From CAYSPT01 sp964432985 (GTDB taxonomy: Bacteria > Muiribacteriota > CAYSPT01): a stretch of 64,000 nt of DNA. Below, piece after piece: positions 9,263 to 17,560 of this stretch. The notes beneath the pieces were generated by a model, which made no database searches, was not told the origin of the DNA, and saw only the letters and a list, made by a program, of their open reading frames with translations. The position numbers and the translations under genes are program-made. The stretch spans positions 20,176-84,175 of the forward strand of contig CAYSPT010000017.1 of assembly GCA_964432985.1 (NCBI GenBank), given 5' to 3'. Each line of letters opens with the position of its first letter. Within the stretch, counting starts at the first letter, position 1.

Positions 9263-9928
9263 TTGAAGTGGTTGGTACGATACTTGCATCAACCAGAAAC
9301 TCAGATGATGGAAAGTGTGGTTGGTCAAGTGATACGGTACAACATCAACGAGCAAAAAGTAATTATCATTCTTGCAGTATTCCTGGCGGTTGTCAGGGCG
9401 GTGGTTTCCTGGGCGGTGTCTGAGCCCACGGAATGCAAAGCAGACGTTGCTCGTCTTCTCGACCTGAATCAGGCTACGGCCTTCGAGTTGGGCAGGATTC
9501 CCGGTGTTATTTCCCACCAAGCACGACAGATAGTCCGCTACCGGCAGTTGTACGGTCATTTTTCCTCGTTTGCGGACCTGAAGGCAGTCGAAGGAATGGC
9601 TAAAGACTGCCTGGAGTGTATTGCACAGCATACCTTCATTGACGCGTGCGCCGTAAGTAGGGTTACGGAAAAATCTTCCGGTCCTGGTAAAGTCGAAACC
9701 ATGGGTGTGGTAAACATCAACCTCGCCGGGGAAAAAGAATTCTGCTCGCTGCCGGGAATAGGCCTCCAACTGGCCCGCAGGATCATCGAATTCAGGAAGA
9801 AACACGGACGGTTTCACAAAACAGAATCGTTGATGACAGTTCCGGGAATCGGATCTGAACGATACAAAAAAATAAGCGGGAGTCTGGAGGTAAACGCCGC
9901 AGACACTGAACCGCCATCCGCCAGGTAA
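9263..9928 (+). CDS. ComEA-like protein with two helix-hairpin-helix domains
   Basis: A membrane-anchored DNA-binding protein. A hydrophobic anchor (VIIILAVFLAVVRAVVSWAV) precedes two ComEA-type HhH units: LDLNQATAFELGRIPGV... with ILxxR-like ARQIVRYRQLYGHFSSFADLKAV, and VNINLAGEKEFCSLPGIG... with ARRIIEFRKKHGRFHKTESLMTVPGIG. Most ComEA proteins have one unit, so two is unusual. In competence, ComEA binds incoming double-stranded DNA outside the membrane. The chosen TTG has GAGGTGA five bases before it; a TTG at 9212 would add 17 residues, and ATGs at 9305 and 9308 are alternatives without a ribosome site. A ComEC core lies 8 kb downstream and pilin genes follow directly, supporting a DNA-uptake role. 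Confidence 0.8.
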   Translation: MKWLVRYLHQPETQMMESVVGQVIRYNINEQKVIIILAVFLAVVRAVVSWAVSEPTECKADVARLLDLNQATAFELGRIPGVISHQARQIVRYRQLYGHFSSFADLKAVEGMAKDCLECIAQHTFIDACAVSRVTEKSSGPGKVETMGVVNINLAGEKEFCSLPGIGLQLARRIIEFRKKHGRFHKTESLMTVPGIGSERYKKISGSLEVNAADTEPPSAR

Positions 9929-9953
9929 CCGGCGCGACCATATGCATCCGCAG

Positions 9954-10199
9954 CAGGTAAGCTTGTGAAATAAGCGGGTTACCCGCTTATTTCATGAGGT
10001 GCCGTTGCGAGAACACGAAGTAGTGCGTAGCTACAAGGCGCGCGACCGAGCCTTCCGCAACCGTATCCTCAGGGATACGCCGTAGCTACAAGCTACGTCG
10101 AGGACAGGCGACCGAGTGCAACGCTGTAGATGCGGCGCCTTAGAAGTAATAAGGCGACTAATTCGTGTTCGCAGCAGGTAAGCTTGTGAAATAAGCGGG
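9954..10199. repeat. Structured repeat element bounded by 25-bp direct repeats
   Basis: This 246-base stretch is non-coding. Identical 25-bp repeats (starting CAGGTAA, ending AAGCGGG) bound it at 9954-9978 and 10175-10199. Between them are nested inverted arms: AACACGAA (10011-10018) with TTCGTGTT (10162-10169), TAGT with ACTA, AAGGCGC (10035-10041) with GCGCCTT (10135-10141), and inner hairpins GTATCC/GGATAC and CGTAGCT/AGCTACG. GCGACCGAG occurs twice. It could be a miniature mobile element, a REP-like sequence or a structured RNA. A third copy of the 25-bp repeat, with one mismatch, lies at 41685-41709. Confidence 0.7.
9967..9993. repeat. Perfect 13-bp inverted repeat after the ComEA-like gene
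   Basis: GAAATAAGCGGGT and ACCCGCTTATTTC are separated by a single T. The left arm is the 3' half of the 25-bp dispersed repeat. There is no T tract, so it is a processing or operator-like hairpin rather than a normal terminator. Confidence 0.75.
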
Positions 10200-10213
10200 T
10201 TTAATGTTATACT
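10184..10213 (+). promoter_or_regulatory. Possible promoter made partly by the repeat element
   Basis: TTGTGA (10184-10189) lies inside the right-hand 25-bp repeat. An 18-base spacer leads to TATACT (10208-10213) with an extended -10 TG. Transcription would begin near 10220, almost at the GTG start (10221) of the next gene, whose start has no ribosome site, so the mRNA could be leaderless. Confidence 0.4.
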
Positions 10214-10220
10214 TCTTTGC

Positions 10221-11483
10221 GTGAAGAGAAGAACTATATTTAATAGTTATGTCCACCATCCCGGGTTGACGTCTTCCCGCGGTGTCGGGGCACTCACGTT
10301 CATGGTGATCGGAGTGCTCATGGTTTTGTTTTCCCTGGGATTCGGTCTTATCGGCAGGATGTCCGGGGAAACCCGGTGGATCAGGCGTATTATCAACGGG
10401 GAGATTTGCACCACCGTGGCCGAAGCTGTGGTCGAAGAAATGATCTACAGTGTCCGCTCGGAGATGAACCAGGAAACATCAGACCTTTATAACAAACTGC
10501 GCGCACCGAATCCCGCTCCGATACTCTTCGAGCCGACGAAGGTCCGGGAGAGCATTCTGAAAGATGATTACGATCTGACGCATTCGGCTGTGGACATCAA
10601 AGCCATCATATCGCTCGAAGACCCTCAGCCGTTCGACGTCGCCATAGACCCCAGTCCCCAGCCGGGCGAAATGAAAGCTACCATGAAGTTTTTCGCCAGC
10701 GTCTCCATCGGTGACGTAATCAGGAAGGTGAGCGTGCTCAAGGATTTCAAGATAGTCAATCTGTGCCCACCTCCACCGCTTGACGAGTACATAGTGTGGC
10801 TCATCAATGAGAAGGCAGGATGGCCCAAGGACCAGGGGAAGTTCAATGATCTGACAAATCCCATTGAACAACTTAAAGACTCCATCGAGAATCTTCCCCA
10901 GACCATTAAGGACCGCATCGAGCAGCATGTTTTGCATATCCGCCAGAAGTGGCGTTACCGTTGGGGCAGCAGCTATTCCGAAAACTTCCCCTTCTGCCGT
11001 GAGAAAGTAAGCCATTACTTTAAGAAATTCAAGGACTTCGAAGAGTCCATGTGTCAGCGCGGCCCCAGCAACCGCCGCATTTACAGCATGGATGGGATCA
11101 CCGTCATCAGTGAGAAAAAGAGGAAATTCAAATTAGCGGGTACCATACGCAACAAAGGCATGCTTATCAGCCGCCGGACCTTTGTCCAGGCCAACAACAT
11201 TTTCGTACCTCCCAATTCCCTTCTCAGTCTGGTAGTGCTCGAAGACGATCTCTACCTTCCCGGAAACGTCAGTGATGCCCAGGCTTTCCGGGGAGCAGTA
11301 TACGTGCCGAAGGGAATTTTGAAAACCGACAGAAACACCAAGATAAAGGGGCATGTGTTCGCCATGAAATGGGATTACGACAAGGACGGCAACACCGTTG
11401 AAATGATCAATGATTTCAACCAGTCCTCGTTCTACGCCACGCTTTCACACCAGATAACACTGTGGCAGGAAGCGAGCAAATAA
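10221..11483 (+). CDS. PilX-like pilus assembly protein (tentative)
   Basis: A 420-residue protein with a short basic N-terminus, then SRGVGALTFMVIGVLMVLFSLGFGLI (residues 19-44), a single hydrophobic helix like that of PilX-type minor pilin partners, which have no standard prepilin E5. The rest is a soluble domain of unknown fold with the sections VREASILKDDYDLTHSAVDIK-like and RTFVQANNIFVPPNSLLSLVV-like; I recognise no enzyme motif. It is followed after two bases by a prepilin gene and then a second one, the usual pilX-pilV-pilW style grouping. The start GTG at 10221 has no clear Shine-Dalgarno and may be leaderless. The identity rests mainly on context and topology. Confidence 0.5.
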   Translation: MKRRTIFNSYVHHPGLTSSRGVGALTFMVIGVLMVLFSLGFGLIGRMSGETRWIRRIINGEICTTVAEAVVEEMIYSVRSEMNQETSDLYNKLRAPNPAPILFEPTKVRESILKDDYDLTHSAVDIKAIISLEDPQPFDVAIDPSPQPGEMKATMKFFASVSIGDVIRKVSVLKDFKIVNLCPPPPLDEYIVWLINEKAGWPKDQGKFNDLTNPIEQLKDSIENLPQTIKDRIEQHVLHIRQKWRYRWGSSYSENFPFCREKVSHYFKKFKDFEESMCQRGPSNRRIYSMDGITVISEKKRKFKLAGTIRNKGMLISRRTFVQANNIFVPPNSLLSLVVLEDDLYLPGNVSDAQAFRGAVYVPKGILKTDRNTKIKGHVFAMKWDYDKDGNTVEMINDFNQSSFYATLSHQITLWQEASK

Positions 11484-11485
11484 CT

Positions 11486-11902
11486 ATGTCCTCTCGCCGC
11501 CGCGGATTCTCGATGGGGCATGGCGGATTCTCTATGGTCGAAGCGCTGGTCGTGGTGGCTATCCTGGGTGTAGGTCTGGTCACCATTTTCGGGATGATGC
11601 TTTTCGGTACTACTGAATCGGTGAAGCTCAGCCATAAGGCCGCCGCCATTAACATAGCCACCAGCACCATGGAGCTCATCAGGAACTACCCGTTCTCAGC
11701 CATCCGCAGCGACACCGAAATTCCCTCGGTCGTGAGCACCCTCGGCGGTGCCAAGTTCACCACCACCATTGAGGTGGACGACGTGGTGCAGTTCGAACTA
11801 AAGAAGCTCAAGGTCGTCATAGAGTGGGAAGAAGGTAAGAAGCATCAAGACATCATACTCAGCACATTTATCACCAACCAGTCGGTCCTCAAGCAACAGT
11901 AG
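11486..11902 (+). CDS. Type IV prepilin-like protein (PilV-type)
   Basis: Carries a class III (prepilin) signal: basic leader MSSRRRGFSMGHG, then the cleavage site G|FSMVEALVVVAILGVGLV with glutamate at +5 and the hydrophobic N-terminal helix. A 21-bp duplication has copied the start of the site, giving GFSMGHG followed by GFSMVE. Only the second has E5, so cleavage before the second phenylalanine is expected. The remaining 110 residues form a small head. AGGAAG lies 12 bases before the ATG; a GTG at 11462 could extend the leader by eight residues. Minor pilins prime filament assembly or DNA binding. The gene sits between a PilX-like and a second prepilin gene. Confidence 0.8.
   Translation: MSSRRRGFSMGHGGFSMVEALVVVAILGVGLVTIFGMMLFGTTESVKLSHKAAAINIATSTMELIRNYPFSAIRSDTEIPSVVSTLGGAKFTTTIEVDDVVQFELKKLKVVIEWEEGKKHQDIILSTFITNQSVLKQQ
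11504..11537 (+). repeat. 21-bp in-frame duplication at a prepilin cleavage site
   Basis: GGATTCTC-ATGG begins at 11504 and again at 11525, 21 bases apart, with one base difference in the shared part. It adds seven residues to the leader of the prepilin. Confidence 0.8.
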
Positions 11903-11948
11903 TCCGTCTGGAAACCGCGCATTTACAGCGGTTGAGCTGCTGGTAGCC

Positions 11949-12539
11949 ATGACTATCAGCATCGTAATTGCCGGGGTTGTCTTTCAGTTCCTCTTCACGG
12001 GCACCAAGAGCTTCCAGCGGGGAAGTGACCGGCTGGACCTGGTACAGACTTACAGCGGGGTCATAGAGCGGCTGAAGCGCGAGGTCCGCGAAGCATCATT
12101 CAATATCGAGGTTTCCGGGAACAAGAGGCTGAAGTTCACCAAATTCGCCATCGATCCCACTACCGGCCTGCCGATGGACAACAATCCGGCGGACGGCTTT
12201 TTCGATGAAACAGAGCACATAATCTATGAGGTTGTGACCGTCGGGAGCGGGGAAAAAGAACGAAAACAACTTATCCGCAAGATAAGCGGCGCCGAGAAGG
12301 TCATCTGCCGCTCTCTGGAAGAAGCGAATTTCAAGTTGGAGATCATCAAACTGCAGCGCAAAGAGGGCGACAGGAACCCGACACGGATTCCCTCGATCCA
12401 TATCCATCTCAAGATCAAAATCGCCGGTAAGACCACCGATATCAAAACAGTCATTATCCCGCGTTATATCTCTAACTGGGCCAAGGACCCGAGCTGGGTC
12501 ACCAATGTCAGGGGGCAGACACTGAAATATGTGTATTGA
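11949..12539 (+). CDS. PilW/PilJ-like prepilin, true start upstream
   Basis: The first ATG of this frame is at 11949, but the codons just before it (from 11913) read NRA-FTAVELLVAM-TISIVIAGVVFQF, a prepilin signal with E at +5 and an alanine instead of glycine before the cleavage point. The frame is open back to 11823 without any ATG, GTG or TTG. Only rarer codons are available, for example ATC at 11844 with GAAGGT eight bases upstream. Initiation may be non-standard, coupled to the overlapping upstream gene, or hidden by a sequence error. The head (residues from VIERLKREVREAS) resembles PilW/GspJ minor pilins. The 3' end overlaps the solute-binding fusion gene by 11 bases. Confidence 0.7.
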   Translation: MTISIVIAGVVFQFLFTGTKSFQRGSDRLDLVQTYSGVIERLKREVREASFNIEVSGNKRLKFTKFAIDPTTGLPMDNNPADGFFDETEHIIYEVVTVGSGEKERKQLIRKISGAEKVICRSLEEANFKLEIIKLQRKEGDRNPTRIPSIHIHLKIKIAGKTTDIKTVIIPRYISNWAKDPSWVTNVRGQTLKYVY

Positions 12540-15500
12540 CAGGTATACAACTTCCGGGTTTGCTGCTAGCAGGGAGCGGGCCCGCCGACTGTGGACTGCC
12601 GTAGTTTTCTTGCTGCTGCTGGCGGTGGGCGGAACGCTTGTTTATCCCGCTGCGGCCGCCGCTGCGGAGGACAAGCCCGTCAATATAACGTTTGCCATCA
12701 TATACATGAACAAGGAAGATCTCCCCATCATCCGCCAGTTTAACCAGGAGCAGGATGAAATACATGTCAATACTATCGTGGTGGATGCCGTTAAGACAGG
12801 GGATATATTCGATAACTACATTCATTTCATCAAGAACGACCCGGGGCTGGTGGATGTTTTCCTGGTTGATATCATCAGGCCGGTGGAATATGCTCTTCTG
12901 GACCTGGCCCGTCCCCTGGACAGCTTCATCCCCCCCTCGGTGAGGGCCGAATTCCCCCGTGAGCTGCTCAAGGCCTGCACTTCCCGCGACAGGCTGTACG
13001 CAGTGCCATACTTCGTGTATGCCGGGCTTCTTTACTACCGCAAGGACATCCTGCACCGGGAAGGTTTGAAACCCCCGGTCACCTGGGAAGAATTAATCCA
13101 GCAATCCCGTTTTCTGTCAAGGAAGTATGGGTTGGAAGGATACCTGTTCGAAGTGGCCAAATACGAAGGGCTCATCTGTACCGCTCTGGAGTACATGTGG
13201 GGGTATGGAGGCGGCATCGAAGTCCGGGAGGATGGCACTCTCAAGATTGACACTCCTGAAAACCAACAGGCGCTGGAGCTGCTGGTCAGCATGCTGTACG
13301 ATCCCGGTGTGATCTCGGATTCCAAACTGGCTCTCGGCTTTACCGAACAGCAGGTCGAGAATCTTTTTGTTAATGGGAAAGCTGTATTCGCCCGCCACTG
13401 GCCTCCCATGTTCAAGGTCTGCCAGCGCTTCGAAAGCCCGGTCAGAGACAGGGTAGGGGTGACTGTCATCCCGGGTGGACCGGCGGGAAGGGGCCGGAGC
13501 ACCCTTGGAGGCTGGGCCCTGGCCATCAACCGGTATTCAAAACAGCCGGAAGCCGCCTGGAAGTTTATCGAGTATCTGGTCAGTGAGCGGGTGCAGCGGA
13601 ACCGCTTTATCAACCAGGGCGATCCCCCGGCCCGGCTGGGTGACGAGTTCGAAGCGGAGCTGTACGCTGAAGACTTCCACCTTTCCAGAATCAGACACCT
13701 GATGACCAATCTGGGTTCACGGCCGGCGGTTCCGTTTTACCGCGTTATATCTCTTATTTTTCAGACATATCTGTACGAAGCCGTCAGCAAGAAAACAGAT
13801 CCGGAAGACGCTCTCAGGTACATGGAACTGGAGAGCAACGAGTTTCTCCGGAATGTCGAAGGGCAGGTCGATCTCAAAGAGGTAATGGAGATGGTCAGAA
13901 GAAAGCCCTCGGATCGGGAGATGTTCAGGCGGCATAAGGAATACCTTCACGCCTACTCTGATTTTCTCAAGGCAACACTGTCGTATGATGACCTACAGAT
14001 GGAACTGTTTCGTTTCCTGCTCGAAAAGAGAAAGTACGATACCGCCAATACCTGTCGCAAGATACTCGATCGAAGACGGGAAGAGAACCAGATTACCGTA
14101 GCTCTCGACCAGCGCCTGTCGGGACTGGATCCGCACCGGGCGCTTACCACTACCCAGGTGATTCCGCTGGCCCAAATTTATGAGGGGCTCTTCAGCCTTG
14201 ATGAGAGAGGACAGGCGGTACCCGTTCTGGCCGAGAGTGTTACCCACGATGCCGAATGCACCGTCTGGGAGATTACCCTGCGGGATGGGGTGCGTTTTCA
14301 CGACGGGGGCCCGCTCACTGCGGAGTCGGTTAGCCAGAACCTGAGCAGATTGGCCGAATATATTGAGGCTAAAGCGGCCTCTGGGTCGGTCTGTGACGAT
14401 CCGTATCTCCCGGTGGAGGAAATAAGAACCCCGGATGACCGGACAATTCTTATCGAGTTGAAGCACTCCGTACCTTCACTTCCCGTCCTGCTGGCACATC
14501 CGGCAGCAGCGATTGTCAGCTCTAAAACCCTGGACTTCTGGGAAAGAGGGGAAAGTGGGCTTGATGATCTGTTCTATGCCGGCCAGGAAGCGGAAGGTGT
14601 CACGGACACGATTCCTCCGCTGGGGACCGGACCCTTTGCCTTCGTCAGGTTCAGCCGGGAAGGAGAGCTGACACTGAAGCGCTTCGAAGGATATTGGAGG
14701 GAAAAGCCCGATGTGGAATTCCTCCGTTTCGTCTCAATCATCAGCCCTGTCTCACGGATGCTTCACCTGAAACACGGAAACGTGGACATGGTCTATCCGG
14801 TAACCAGCGGGATGGTCCAGCTCATAGAGGAAATGCCACAAGCCAAGCTGGTCTCATCGGATATGTCCGGAATTGTTTATCTTGGAATTAATCCCGGCGT
14901 TGCCCCGCTTGATACAATTGAAGTCCGCCAGTCCATCACCCGGGCGATCGATCGCAATGGCCTGGTCGAACTGATTCTCAAGGGATATGGACAGGCGGCC
15001 GATTCCTACCTGCCATACACTCTCGGGAGAGAGACTGCGGCCGGGCTGCCTGAACCGGATATGAAACAGGCCATAGAAGGAATACTTCCCTACAAAAGCA
15101 AGATCGATACTGTCGATTTCACCCTTTTGGTCCAGGACAATGACCGCTCTTCCGTTTCTGAACTGGCGCATGCGATACAGGGGCAGTTGTCCGTCGCTGG
15201 TCTGAACATTTTCATCGAAGTAACACCTCCCGGACAACGGAGGCCGAAAACTTCCGGTAATGCATTCTTTTTACGGGAGTTCCATCCCTTCAGCCTTGAA
15301 GCTGCCGCGTTCTATGAAAGACTGCTGGCGGATAGCTGGCTTGACGAGGAATCACTTCGGGAAAAGCTCGAACACGCAAAAAATGTGGCCGATACGAACA
15401 CCCGTACCGCTCTTCTGAAGCATGTCCAGGAAGAGCTTGCCCGCCAATTAGTACTGGTACCGGTAGTCTTTTCCAGGTCCCTTTACGGAAAACGGATCGA

Positions 15501-15576
15501 AGTAAAAGGGGAAAAGATATTATCTAATGGCATCCTTCTTCTGCAGCAGGTCAGTCTGAAACGGCGGTTACATTGA
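12529..15576 (+). CDS. Fused family 1 and family 5 solute-binding protein
   Basis: A 1015-residue exported protein built from two different substrate-binding families. After a signal segment (LWTAVVFLLLLAVGGTLVYPAAAAA, residues 21-45) comes a family 1 (sugar type) domain, about 50-430, with AVPYFVYAGLLYYRKDIL, PPVTWEEL, GKAVFARHWPP and GGWALAINRYSKQPEAAWKF. A helical linker (430-515) joins a family 5 (DppA/OppA peptide type) domain, about 518-1000: ITVALDQRLSGLDPHRA, YEGLFSLDERG, WEITLRDGVRFHDGGPLTAESV and VRQSITRAIDRNGLVEL. No lipobox cysteine is seen. Each half normally works alone with its own ABC transporter. No ATPase or permease is adjacent; a lone DppB-type permease lies at 21670. The ATG overlaps the prepilin gene. 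The domain calls are firm; the ligand is unknown. Confidence 0.88.
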   Translation: MCIDRYTTSGFAASRERARRLWTAVVFLLLLAVGGTLVYPAAAAAAEDKPVNITFAIIYMNKEDLPIIRQFNQEQDEIHVNTIVVDAVKTGDIFDNYIHFIKNDPGLVDVFLVDIIRPVEYALLDLARPLDSFIPPSVRAEFPRELLKACTSRDRLYAVPYFVYAGLLYYRKDILHREGLKPPVTWEELIQQSRFLSRKYGLEGYLFEVAKYEGLICTALEYMWGYGGGIEVREDGTLKIDTPENQQALELLVSMLYDPGVISDSKLALGFTEQQVENLFVNGKAVFARHWPPMFKVCQRFESPVRDRVGVTVIPGGPAGRGRSTLGGWALAINRYSKQPEAAWKFIEYLVSERVQRNRFINQGDPPARLGDEFEAELYAEDFHLSRIRHLMTNLGSRPAVPFYRVISLIFQTYLYEAVSKKTDPEDALRYMELESNEFLRNVEGQVDLKEVMEMVRRKPSDREMFRRHKEYLHAYSDFLKATLSYDDLQMELFRFLLEKRKYDTANTCRKILDRRREENQITVALDQRLSGLDPHRALTTTQVIPLAQIYEGLFSLDERGQAVPVLAESVTHDAECTVWEITLRDGVRFHDGGPLTAESVSQNLSRLAEYIEAKAASGSVCDDPYLPVEEIRTPDDRTILIELKHSVPSLPVLLAHPAAAIVSSKTLDFWERGESGLDDLFYAGQEAEGVTDTIPPLGTGPFAFVRFSREGELTLKRFEGYWREKPDVEFLRFVSIISPVSRMLHLKHGNVDMVYPVTSGMVQLIEEMPQAKLVSSDMSGIVYLGINPGVAPLDTIEVRQSITRAIDRNGLVELILKGYGQAADSYLPYTLGRETAAGLPEPDMKQAIEGILPYKSKIDTVDFTLLVQDNDRSSVSELAHAIQGQLSVAGLNIFIEVTPPGQRRPKTSGNAFFLREFHPFSLEAAAFYERLLADSWLDEESLREKLEHAKNVADTNTRTALLKHVQEELARQLVLVPVVFSRSLYGKRIEVKGEKILSNGILLLQQVSLKRRLH

Positions 15577-15696
15577 TTTTTTTCAAAAAAAAATGCCCAC
15601 CGCATGTAACATCAGCAGGGCCCCATCACTATACCATAGGTGGAGACGGGTTAAATACCGTCTATCAGTGTATACATGTGGAAGAATGGTGATGAA

Positions 15697-16467
15697 ATGA
15701 ATCAGGAGAAAGAAGACCGGATGGTTCACCTGTTTTCCAGGCTCCCGCGGCGTAAGGTGCCAGTGGATTTTGAAAACAGGGTCATGAGCCGGGTAATGGA
15801 AAGCCTCCAGCCCCAGAAGGTCTCTCTACTTCAGCGGTTCTTCCAGTGGCAGTTTATCCGGCCGTTCAGGGGATTTGCCCCAATGGCTGCGGCAACTGTT
15901 TTCATCCTGGCCCTTGCTTTTACCGTCAGTTTTCACTTTTCGGGAACTGGTCAAGGGATCTCTGCCATGGTACTCGTGCCCGGGCAGACCAGTGAAGTAA
16001 CGATTGCCAGTGAAGGATCCTCCCGGACAGTCACTGATAAGCTTGCCGTAAATCTGGATAATGCTCTGGCAGTAGAGACAGGTAGTGAGTCGAAAGCAGC
16101 GATTCAATTCACGGGTGGCTCGAGTTTTTCCGCCGGAGCCGCCAGCGCCTTCAAGGTGCGTGGCGAGCATATCGCCCTGTCGAAGGGAACGTTTATTGCT
16201 GACATCAGCGATCAGCGTGACACCCGGTTTATTGACACTCCGGGAGCCCTTCTGGAAATAGTCGGGACTAAAGTCGCGCTGAAAGTGCTTCCGGGCGAAT
16301 TGACGCAAGTAGGAGTGTTTTCCGGTAAGGTAATGGTGCATCCCGTGCAGGGAGAATCATTTGCCATGGGTGTAGGGCAGCATTTCACGGTGACGCCCGG
16401 TGGACGGATCCTGGCCATGGGAAAATCTTCCACGTCATGGATGTCCGCCCTGGAGCGGGAACTGTAA
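15697..16467 (+). CDS. FecR-like membrane protein
   Basis: An N-terminal cytosolic segment (MVHLFSRLPRRKVPVDFENRVMSRVMESL, typical of anti-sigma-like starts) leads to one membrane helix (FAPMAAATVFILALAFTVSF, about residues 58-77) and a C-terminal FecR-type beta domain: AIQFTGGSSFSAGAASAFKV, ISLSKGTF-like and TPGALLEIVGTKVALKV, ending VGQHFTVTPGG. FecR domains sit outside the membrane and signal inward or bind the envelope. No sigma-factor gene is adjacent, so classical FecI/FecR control is not supported. The ATG at 15697 has GGTGATGAA before it; an ATG at 15676 is possible. A secreted helical protein follows after 34 bases. Confidence 0.75.
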   Translation: MNQEKEDRMVHLFSRLPRRKVPVDFENRVMSRVMESLQPQKVSLLQRFFQWQFIRPFRGFAPMAAATVFILALAFTVSFHFSGTGQGISAMVLVPGQTSEVTIASEGSSRTVTDKLAVNLDNALAVETGSESKAAIQFTGGSSFSAGAASAFKVRGEHIALSKGTFIADISDQRDTRFIDTPGALLEIVGTKVALKVLPGELTQVGVFSGKVMVHPVQGESFAMGVGQHFTVTPGGRILAMGKSSTSWMSALEREL

Positions 16468-16501
16468 TATTAAAAGGAATAGATTAGAGGAGGGAACGTT
16501 T

Positions 16502-17275
16502 ATGAAAAAGTGTATAGGCCTGATGGCAATGATATTTGTGTTTTCCATGGTGTTTGCTGGTCCACTTATGGCTCTGGACATCGGGGATGTTGCCGATAAG
16601 AGCAAAGGGTTTGGCGACAAAATTGCTGATACCGCCAGGGACCTTGATGAAATTCTCGAGAGCGGCAAGGAGATCATAGACCAGATTAATGAGATCGGGG
16701 ATATCGTCGATCCGAAGATGAATCCGTACTATCTCCAGCTCAAGCTTCGCGAGATCAACATGGCGCTGGAACACTACAGGCTCGCCAAGAAGCGCTACGA
16801 GGAGACGGGATGGTACCGCCCCTTCGCCAGGCGCAGCCGTAAAAAAGAGATGGAAAAGTCACTTGACGAATATATGTCTCGCGTGCTGAAACTTGCGCAG
16901 GCAAAATACGAATTTGCATATGATGTTTATAAAAACACCAGCGGTTTTATGTCCTGGCGTTTGCCGGCCAGGCAGGAAAAATACCAGAAAGCTCTTCGCG
17001 AGTACTCTCAACTCCAGCTAGACTGGGCTTCCTACAAGCTCAGAAAAGCCAAACAGGAGTATGAAGATACCCCGGTTATCTTCTTCCTCAGCCGCATGGC
17101 CCGGAAGAAGGCTTATGAAGAGGCAAGAGACGAATATGAACAAACCCTCGCGTTTGTCGAGACCCTGTGGATGGACGCCGGTTTGATCCAGCTTCCCTTC
17201 AACCTGCCGGCGCAGGAAGTCGTTCCAGGGGGAGAGATTGAGAAGATCGACGTCAACAAAGTGGGCGATATGTAA
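16502..17275 (+). CDS. Secreted helical protein of unknown function
   Basis: Not recognised. The signal peptide is clear (MKKCIGLMAMIFVFSMVFAGPLMA, cleavage after about residue 24). The rest is almost entirely charged helix with a repeated pattern of Tyr-rich segments ending in a short basic turn: YRLAKKRYEETGWYRPFARRSRKKEM, YEFAYDVYKNTSGFMSWRLPARQEKY and YKLRKAKQEYEDTPVIFFLSRMARKKAY. These look like three copies of a helical hairpin of about 50 residues. The short tail ends in DVNKVGDM. GAGGAGGG is placed seven bases before the ATG. It is co-transcribed with the FecR-like gene and followed by a strong terminator, so it may be a partner of that protein in the envelope. Confidence 0.7.
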   Translation: MKKCIGLMAMIFVFSMVFAGPLMALDIGDVADKSKGFGDKIADTARDLDEILESGKEIIDQINEIGDIVDPKMNPYYLQLKLREINMALEHYRLAKKRYEETGWYRPFARRSRKKEMEKSLDEYMSRVLKLAQAKYEFAYDVYKNTSGFMSWRLPARQEKYQKALREYSQLQLDWASYKLRKAKQEYEDTPVIFFLSRMARKKAYEEARDEYEQTLAFVETLWMDAGLIQLPFNLPAQEVVPGGEIEKIDVNKVGDM

Positions 17276-17290
17276 CCCTGCTAAACGAAA

Positions 17291-17322
17291 AAAGGAGGCC
17301 GGATACGGCCTCCTTTTTTTTT
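17291..17322 (+). terminator. Rho-independent terminator
   Basis: An 11-bp perfect stem, AAAGGAGGCCG and CGGCCTCCTTT, with a GATA loop is followed by a run of T. It ends the pilin/solute-binding/FecR block 15 bases after the helical protein gene. Confidence 0.93.
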
Positions 17323-17434
17323 TCTTGAGGGCGGGATTGTTTGGCATTGTTACTGAAGTATGTTCTATAGGCTTATAGGAAGTAACCAGCCAACGTGGGT
17401 ACCTCTACTCTGTGGAAAGAATGTGTGTATAGTT

Positions 17435-17459
17435 AAAGTGTATCATAATGATACACTTT
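17435..17459. promoter_or_regulatory. 12-bp palindrome upstream of comEC, operator-like
   Basis: AAAGTGTATCAT and ATGATACACTTT flank a single A. The one-base loop argues against a hairpin terminator, although T residues follow. It lies about 100 bases before the comEC start and could be a regulator-binding site. The rest of the 17323-17560 gap shows nothing else clear. Confidence 0.5.
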
Positions 17460-17560
17460 TTTCAGTTACTCGAGAGTACTAGAATCGAATATCGGCTTTA
17501 TCATTGATCTTTTCTCTTATGGCATCTCGTTTGCCGCCAGATAAAAACGAGGTGACAACT

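Noticed and set aside
15577..15696. Possible terminator after the solute-binding fusion gene (T and A runs near 15577-15593)
   Set aside because: The T and A runs are adjacent without a GC stem, so a terminator is not supported.
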